A DNA stretch of 10,258 nt, taken from contig CAMPKL010000078.1 of NCBI GenBank assembly GCA_946887065.1, positions 1-10,258 of the forward strand, read 5' to 3'. Under the pieces are notes generated by a model. It made no database searches, was not told the DNA's origin, and saw nothing but the letters and a program-made list of their open reading frames with translations. Each line of letters begins with the position of its first letter. The first letter of the stretch is position 1. A program made the translations under genes and the position numbers. The stretch comes from an uncultured Bryobacterales bacterium. Lineage in GTDB: Bacteria; Acidobacteriota; Terriglobia; Bryobacterales; UBA6623. Positions 5,915 through 10,258 of the stretch are shown here, piece by piece.

Positions 5915-7144
5915 TTAACCTGACGAACTCGCGTCGGCGCCGCCCGCCAGCGGCCCCAAGACACGCTTCGCATCCGCTGCGAAAAGATAGGAGACCTCGT
6001 CGGACGCGGAGCGCGCCGTGACGCAGTCGTAAAGCGGCAGGCCGACCTCGCTCCAGCGTTTGCCGCCCAGCGGTCCTGAGCCGTCGTAGGAGTGCTGCAC
6101 GATCGCCTCGCGGACCGTACCGTCTCGCGAGCACCTTCCTTGCTCCAACGAGACGGCGCCCACCGGAGCCAACGTTTCCTCTTCTTCGCCGCATTGTGGG
6201 CACCGAAGCTTCCAGATCACGTCCCGGCTAAACTCCAGCACGATCTCAACGGCATCGAGATCTTGTTGAGCTCTCTCGAAGAGCCGGGATAGGGTCCAAT
6301 CTTCGGATGCTCCTTCTAGATTCTTCGGCGCCGGAGCTGAGTAGTGACTCATGCACTCTTCCGTCTCCGTGTACTCGACGACGTACGACGTATGGTGAGT
6401 TCCCTCGAAGACGTAACCCTTCCCCGCCAGCACCGGCTGACCGTGGATCAGCTTCACGGCCTCCTGCACCTGCACCCCGCCGATGATCGAAGCGATCGTC
6501 GGCGTCGTCGGCGTGCGGCCGCCCTCGATCTCGGTCCTGGTCAATAGATTGCATGACAAGCGATTCGCAAGAATCCGCCAGTCGACTTCGCCCAGCGTGC
6601 ACTCATAGCAGGGCGGGCTGCCGGGCAGAAAGACCCGCGCGACGCCCGAGAGTCCTTCGATGGCGCCGTCGATCCACGGCCGGTTCATCTTCCAGCAACT
6701 ACGGTTGATCCACAATCTCGCTTCGCGATTGTCCAAACCAGCCAGGACCACGTCGGCCCAGGAGAAAACCCCGAGGCCGACATCGTGCAGAATGCTGCCA
6801 TTGATGAAGTGCACCACAGCGTCTTCGTAGATTTCTTGGGTCGCGGCCGCAGCCGTCGCCGCCTTGGGCGCACCGACGTCCGCTGGCCGGTACAAGACGC
6901 TCCGCGATAGATTCGACAGTTCGATCCGGTCCATGTCGACCACGAGAATCTGCCGGAATCCCAATAGCGCCAGGTTCTTCAGGATCTCGTTGCCCAGAGC
7001 GCCCGCTCCAACAACCACAACTTTCGTTCGGGAGATGATCGACTGATCCCACCACTGGATCAGGCCCAATCGGTCGAAGCGGTCGCCGCCCAGATCGCCG
7101 AGGCCAACAGGCAGCGTCCCTCCATCTTGCGCAAAGGTTGTCAT
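5915..7144 (-). CDS. E1-like ubiquitin-activating enzyme (ThiF/MoeB/UBA3 family)
   Basis: A 409-residue protein. The ThiF Rossmann domain has the ATP loop G46-A-G48-x2-G51, then VVDMDRIELSNLSR (D70/D72, N78, R81), K94 and D138-N139. The next part is UBA3-like: EGLSGVARVFLPGSPPCYEC with C179-x2-C182, then C198 (LSCNLL) 16 residues later, the position of the catalytic thioester cysteine, and TIASIIGGVQVQEAVKLIHG. A second pair, C315-x2-C318 (LRCPQCG), could complete the structural zinc as in UBA3, or with C338 form a separate zinc ribbon. The C-terminal 165 residues are unlike MoeB and may serve as an E2-binding domain. It should adenylate the Ubl C-terminus and form a thioester. ATG 7144 overlaps the Ubl stop (ATGA). 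Confidence 0.93.
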   Translation of the reverse strand: MTTFAQDGGTLPVGLGDLGGDRFDRLGLIQWWDQSIISRTKVVVVGAGALGNEILKNLALLGFRQILVVDMDRIELSNLSRSVLYRPADVGAPKAATAAAATQEIYEDAVVHFINGSILHDVGLGVFSWADVVLAGLDNREARLWINRSCWKMNRPWIDGAIEGLSGVARVFLPGSPPCYECTLGEVDWRILANRLSCNLLTRTEIEGGRTPTTPTIASIIGGVQVQEAVKLIHGQPVLAGKGYVFEGTHHTSYVVEYTETEECMSHYSAPAPKNLEGASEDWTLSRLFERAQQDLDAVEIVLEFSRDVIWKLRCPQCGEEEETLAPVGAVSLEQGRCSRDGTVREAIVQHSYDGSGPLGGKRWSEVGLPLYDCVTARSASDEVSYLFAADAKRVLGPLAGGADASSSG

Positions 7145-7410
7145 CCGGCCGTGATTTCCGGTTGCAAACGCAAGATGTCCCCGCTTTTCACGCCCGCAGA
7201 TTCCAACGTCTGGGCATCCTGAATCTGACGCCCTGAATTCTTGTGATGAAACTTGTAACTCAGCGGAGCGCCGTCCGGCCCATGGCGCGGTAACGACAGC
7301 TTGTCGACAAGCACGGCGATCGTCTTGTTCGCCGGCGCCTCACTGGGAACTTCCACGGCGACCCGCTTGTTCTCCGTGGAATCCACTACGGTGATTTCAA
7401 TCGTTGGCAT
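7141..7410 (-). CDS. Ubiquitin-like protein (YukD/beta-grasp type)
   Basis: An 89-residue protein with ubiquitin-fold order: strand MPTIEITVVD, second strand KRVAVEVP, helix about residues 28-40 (NKTIAVLVDKLSL), strand SYKFHHKNSG, the Q-x-L turn (QIQDAQTLESAGVKSGD, like ubiquitin's 'QTLADYNI..' segment) and final strand DILRLQ. It ends LQPEITAG, so the last residue is an exposed glycine suited to activation without trimming; ubiquitin itself has Gly-Gly. The helix and end resemble the YukD/EsaB branch. It directly precedes the E1 gene with a 4-base overlap and follows the protease stop as TAATG. The ribosome site AAGAGGA just upstream supports ATG 7410. No membrane segment. Confidence 0.88.
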   Translation of the reverse strand: MPTIEITVVDSTENKRVAVEVPSEAPANKTIAVLVDKLSLPRHGPDGAPLSYKFHHKNSGRQIQDAQTLESAGVKSGDILRLQPEITAG

Positions 7411-8657
7411 TATTCCTCTTTTGGGTTCCCGGCGCCGCTCGTTTCATCCCGCGGCGTGGTCTTCGCATTGGATTGCATGGCCGCGAGAAATGCTTCGTAC
7501 TGTTGCTTATCGGCCGGTTCCACGACCCAACCCTCCGGGCGCACGAGTACGTCGGCACTGATCGCGAAGTTCAGGTTCTGCGCGTTGGGTTCGAAGCGCC
7601 GGTCGAGGGTCGAACTAACTAGGCCGACCAAATTGCCGCGCTCGTCCAGAACCGGCCCGCCGCTGCTTCCTGGGCTAATCGGAGCGGTAATTTGAAACGT
7701 GCTGCGGTCGGCTATTCGGGAGATCATGCCGTCGCTCATGCTAAAGAACAACCTCTCCGGGTGTCCCAGGACGTAGACGCGATCGCCTACTGCGACCTCC
7801 TCGAACGCTGCAATCGGCTGTCGAAAGCTCGTTGCCGCTGGGGTGCCGGCCAGCCATAACAATGCCATGTCTAGATCGCTATGGCGGGCGATCACGCGCG
7901 CTTTTGCCATATCTCGCGTATACGAGAACAACAACACTTCGCTGCTGTCGCGGCGCGCAAGCCAGCCGCCTTCGGCGTCCGCCACGTGCCGGTTCGTGGC
8001 GAGGACATATCCATCCGACATGGTTGCGACCAAAAAAGCTGACCCGATCGAAGCATGTTGCAGATACTCGTTCGCCAGTAAGCCGAACTTGGGGACCGGA
8101 GCGACGATAAACAATAGCGGCTTGAACGCTCCAAAAATTTCCGAGGCGCCCAATATCCGGTCTTGCTCAACGGCAGGATAGCCGTCATACATATCCAGCG
8201 ATTGCAGCCTTCCCGAAAACCACGTCGGCGACGCTCCTCTGCTGAGCAGGCCGGCGAGCAGAAGGGAATTCAACAGTCCCGATATCACGAGGAGCGTCGT
8301 TAGATAACTGTTCCATGCGGCTTTCACGACCAGCGGCCGCCGGCGGTTTGCCAGCCGCAAGATCACCGCCGCCGCGCACAGCAGCGGTAGCGCCAAGACG
8401 GTCGGCGCCAAGGCGGCTCGACTCCGCCAAGACGGCTGCCGCGCGTTGGCCTCGACCGCCGACGATGGGAGCATGGGCGGCGCCCCCGTCGACGCACGGG
8501 CGACTTCGTCCGCGCTAATAACCAGTCTTTCGTTCGGGCTCGACACGTGAATCAGAAACGAATAAGCAGGATTAGGCCTATTGAGCCACCAATTGTACAC
8601 TGCGGATCGGACGGATACGACAAATTCAGCCAGACGGCAGAAAATGGCGTCCCCCAT
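7410..8657 (-). CDS. Two-pass membrane trypsin-like serine protease
   Basis: Up to 415 residues. An N-terminal part of about 80 residues is unrecognised; two membrane segments follow (about 84-101 and 119-138) with a basic loop between (RLANRRRPLVVK), then a chymotrypsin-fold protease domain (about 200-375). The triad is intact: H224 (ATNRHVAD), D263 (SDLDMALLWL) and S332 in SPGSSGGPVLD. No PDZ domain is visible, unlike DegP/HtrA. By the positive-inside rule the basic loop is cytoplasmic, which would put the protease outside, but this is not certain. The start is uncertain: ATG 8657 has no well-spaced ribosome site, and GTG 8546 (residue 38) is possible. It is the first gene of the operon and joins the Ubl gene by TAATG. 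Confidence 0.82.
   Translation of the reverse strand: MGDAIFCRLAEFVVSVRSAVYNWWLNRPNPAYSFLIHVSSPNERLVISADEVARASTGAPPMLPSSAVEANARQPSWRSRAALAPTVLALPLLCAAAVILRLANRRRPLVVKAAWNSYLTTLLVISGLLNSLLLAGLLSRGASPTWFSGRLQSLDMYDGYPAVEQDRILGASEIFGAFKPLLFIVAPVPKFGLLANEYLQHASIGSAFLVATMSDGYVLATNRHVADAEGGWLARRDSSEVLLFSYTRDMAKARVIARHSDLDMALLWLAGTPAATSFRQPIAAFEEVAVGDRVYVLGHPERLFFSMSDGMISRIADRSTFQITAPISPGSSGGPVLDERGNLVGLVSSTLDRRFEPNAQNLNFAISADVLVRPEGWVVEPADKQQYEAFLAAMQSNAKTTPRDETSGAGNPKEE
7414..7420 (-). promoter_or_regulatory. Ribosome binding site of the Ubl gene
   Basis: AAGAGGA on the minus strand sits 3 bases before ATG 7410, within the last codons of the protease gene. It gives the small modifier its own strong ribosome entry, fitting the higher copy number a modifier would need. 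Confidence 0.6.
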
Positions 8658-8803
8658 CCCCTAGGCGCAGATGCAAGGGGCGAATTACCCCACCCATCAC
8701 GTCCGTCATTTCCTTCCGATTCCCCTACACCCCTCGGACATATTCGGTTACGGCTGGAGAGTCTTTCTGGTTGAGTCGGCCCCTAAAGGGAGTGCTCAGC
8801 GAC

Positions 8804-9052
8804 ATGCCAAACACCACCACGCGAAGATTTTTCATGGGCGCCGCCGCCGCTGCATCGGCGATGCGCATGTGGGGCGCCAACGACCGCATCAATCTCGCGA
8901 TCGTCGGCCTGGGCGGCCGCGGGTCGGGCCGTCTAACGTCTACTCACAGCTGCCTGTAGGCGCATCGCTAGCCTGAGCAACGTGAACCAGGCGGCGCGGA
9001 CCCCAAGCAATCGAGGATGTGCGCGAAGCGTACGCGGACCCGCATTGCGCCA
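8804..9052 (+). pseudogene. Decayed Gfo/Idh/MocA-type oxidoreductase remnant (Tat signal, N-terminal fragment)
   Basis: ATG 8804 opens 51 codons: a Tat-type signal (TTRRFFMGAAAAASAM) followed by the Rossmann start INLAIVGLGGRGSG, then a stop at 8957-8959. Family-like sequence continues in other frames: NVYSQLP at 8935-8955, CRRIASLSNVNQAAR at 8955-8999, and AIEDVREAYAD at 9007-9039, which match the successive pieces of secreted Gfo/Idh/MocA oxidoreductases. At least three frame changes in 250 bases, and loss of the remaining 300 or so residues, show it is dead. It is oriented away from the ubiquitin-like operon and abuts the permease gene. Similar full-length genes are abundant in Solibacter-type acidobacteria. 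Confidence 0.8.
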
Positions 9053-9076
9053 CTTCAGTTCTTCGCGGCAGTCCCT

Positions 9077-10258
9077 TTACTCGTAGCGCAAGGCCTCAAT
9101 TGGGTCGATCTGAGCAGCCTTGATCGCCGGATAGATGCCGAAGATCACGCCTACGGCCACGGAAACCCCGAATGCGACGACCACCGAAGTCGGCGTGACG
9201 ATGGTATTCCACTCGGCTACCGATGCGATCAGCCAAGACAAGAAGAAGCCGAAGGCGATGCCTAGCAGCCCGCCGCCAATCGAGATCAAGGCTGACTCCG
9301 CCAGGAATTGCCGCACGATATCGACCCGCCGCGCTCCGGTCGCTCGCCGCACACCAATCTCGCGGGTGCGCTCCAAGACCGTCGCTAAGACGATGTTCAT
9401 GATCCCGATGCCGCCCACCAATAGCGAAATCGCCGCGATCGCCACCATCACGTAAGTGAAGATGGTTTGCGTTCGCTGTTGCTGCGCCAGCAGCGCCGCG
9501 GGAATCGTCACGCTGAAATCCTCCTCGCCGTTGTGCGTCGAGTTCAGAACGGCGGTGACGATCTTCGCCGCGACAATGCTGTCCGTCTCGGGCGACAGTC
9601 GCATGTCGATGCCGTCCAAATCGTCCTTCATGTAACTGCTCGTATCCCAGTAGCGGTATTGAAAACTCGTCAGGGGAATGTAGATGCGGTTATTCGGATC
9701 CTCCATCTGGCCGCGCTGACTCGCGCCGCCCGCTCCCGCTCGCTCGTGGAGCACGCCGACTACTCTCAGCCACGTGTCGTTCACCTTGATGAACTTGCCC
9801 AGTGCCGGATCGTAGCCGAGCAGATTGACCTTGGCCCCGGACCCCAGCACGCAAACCGCCGCGCTCATTTCTTCGTGCGCCTTGGTGAAGAAGCCGCCTT
9901 CGCTCGCGTGCAAGCTGTGAATCGCTCCATAAGACGATTGCACGCCGTAGAGTTCCGGCGTGGCTGCCGACGGCTTCGGCAATACCCGCGCAGGGAATAA
10001 TGATCGTCTAGCAGACAATGCCTCCACGCCCGTCACGTTCGCTTCGAGAATGCGCGCATCGCGATCCGTCAGGCCTGGCGACGTTCTTCTGCGCTGCTGC
10101 AATTCTTCGCGGCTCATTGCTGGACGCGACTGCACGAACAGGTTTCTGACGCCCAGCTCTTCGATGAAGCGCAGCGATTCTTCTTGCGCCCCGGCGCCGA
10201 TGGCCAACATACCGATCACCGAGCCCACGCCGAACACGATCCCCAAAGCCGTCAAGAG
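9077..10258 (-). CDS. MacB-type ABC transporter permease, C-terminal part (N-terminus outside window)
   Basis: About 393 residues are visible, beginning within the first membrane helix (LLTALGIVFGVGSVIGMLAI), so the true start lies beyond the window edge. A large periplasmic MacB_PCD domain follows, then the FtsX-like domain with three membrane helices: ISLLVGGIGIMNIVLATV, then REIGVRRATGAR with the second helix (LISIGGGLLGIAFGFFLSWL), and the last helix ending in YPAIKAAQIDPIEALRYE, the hallmark C-terminus of the MacB/YknZ family. These permeases, with a separate or fused ATPase and an adaptor protein, extrude macrolides, peptides or lipids or act as mechanotransmitters. The stop at 9077 converges on the decayed oxidoreductase. 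No link to the ubiquitin-like operon is evident. Confidence 0.93.
   Translation of the reverse strand, partial: LLTALGIVFGVGSVIGMLAIGAGAQEESLRFIEELGVRNLFVQSRPAMSREELQQRRRTSPGLTDRDARILEANVTGVEALSARRSLFPARVLPKPSAATPELYGVQSSYGAIHSLHASEGGFFTKAHEEMSAAVCVLGSGAKVNLLGYDPALGKFIKVNDTWLRVVGVLHERAGAGGASQRGQMEDPNNRIYIPLTSFQYRYWDTSSYMKDDLDGIDMRLSPETDSIVAAKIVTAVLNSTHNGEEDFSVTIPAALLAQQQRTQTIFTYVMVAIAAISLLVGGIGIMNIVLATVLERTREIGVRRATGARRVDIVRQFLAESALISIGGGLLGIAFGFFLSWLIASVAEWNTIVTPTSVVVAFGVSVAVGVIFGIYPAIKAAQIDPIEALRYE

Noticed and set aside
8592..8620. TACAAT -10-like box on the minus strand inside the 5' part of the protease frame
   Set aside because: No acceptable -35 at 16-18 bases; the nearest TTGTCG is 20 bases away. 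It would matter only if the protease starts at GTG 8546, so it is noted but not called.
8782..8810. TTGGCA - 17 bases - TTTAGG on the minus strand, possible operon promoter
   Set aside because: The -10 box matches poorly, and the -35 lies over the oxidoreductase remnant's start codon; by eye no better than chance.
9044..9092. Inverted TTGCGC/GCGCAA pair around the convergent gene ends
   Set aside because: Six-base arms with a loop of almost 40 bases and no T-run; not a credible terminator.

Overview
The window looks like chromosomal DNA of a GC-rich, soil-type Gram-negative bacterium, most likely an acidobacterium of the Solibacter/Bryobacter type. This rests on the style of the proteins, on a Tat-signal Gfo/Idh/MocA oxidoreductase remnant typical of that group, and on an ECF-sigma / membrane protein / Spy-like cluster. 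No 16S or other phylogenetic marker is present, so the assignment is an inference.

Left part (1-1742, plus strand): the last 18 codons of an ECF-type sigma factor are followed, with a 3-base gap and then a 4-base overlap, by a small single-pass membrane protein (possible anti-sigma factor) and a Spy/CpxP/CnrX-like periplasmic helical protein. A membrane-anchored double-cupin protein follows 40 bases later. A tRNA-Asp(GUC) with an encoded CCA end comes next, with a plausible promoter upstream.

Centre (1912-8657, minus strand): nine tightly packed co-directional genes form the highlight of the window, a complete ubiquitin-like conjugation system. Reading in the direction of transcription they are: a two-pass membrane trypsin-like serine protease; a ubiquitin/YukD-like small protein ending in Ala-Gly; an E1-like ThiF/UBA3-type activating enzyme; a membrane-tethered JAB/MPN isopeptidase; a polytopic membrane protein with a C-terminal FHA-like domain; a RING/PHD-like zinc-finger protein fused to a TM2 membrane domain (candidate E3); a GYF_2-type multi-pass protein; a DUF2752 membrane protein; and an E2 with an HPN tripeptide and active-site cysteine. 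Five junctions are 4-base ATGA overlaps and one is TAATG. The Ubl, E1 and E2 look soluble, while the isopeptidase, RING, FHA, GYF, DUF2752 and protease proteins carry membrane segments. I infer a system that modifies targets at the inner membrane. Gene content and order differ from the four-gene antiphage Bil operon (Ubl, E2, E1, DUB). The end of the E2 gene runs antisense into the 3' end of tRNA-Asp, which may mark an island boundary.

Right part (8658-10258): a short divergent region, a decayed plus-strand Gfo/Idh/MocA oxidoreductase remnant with at least three frame changes, then the C-terminal part of a MacB-type ABC transporter permease on the minus strand, running off the window edge.
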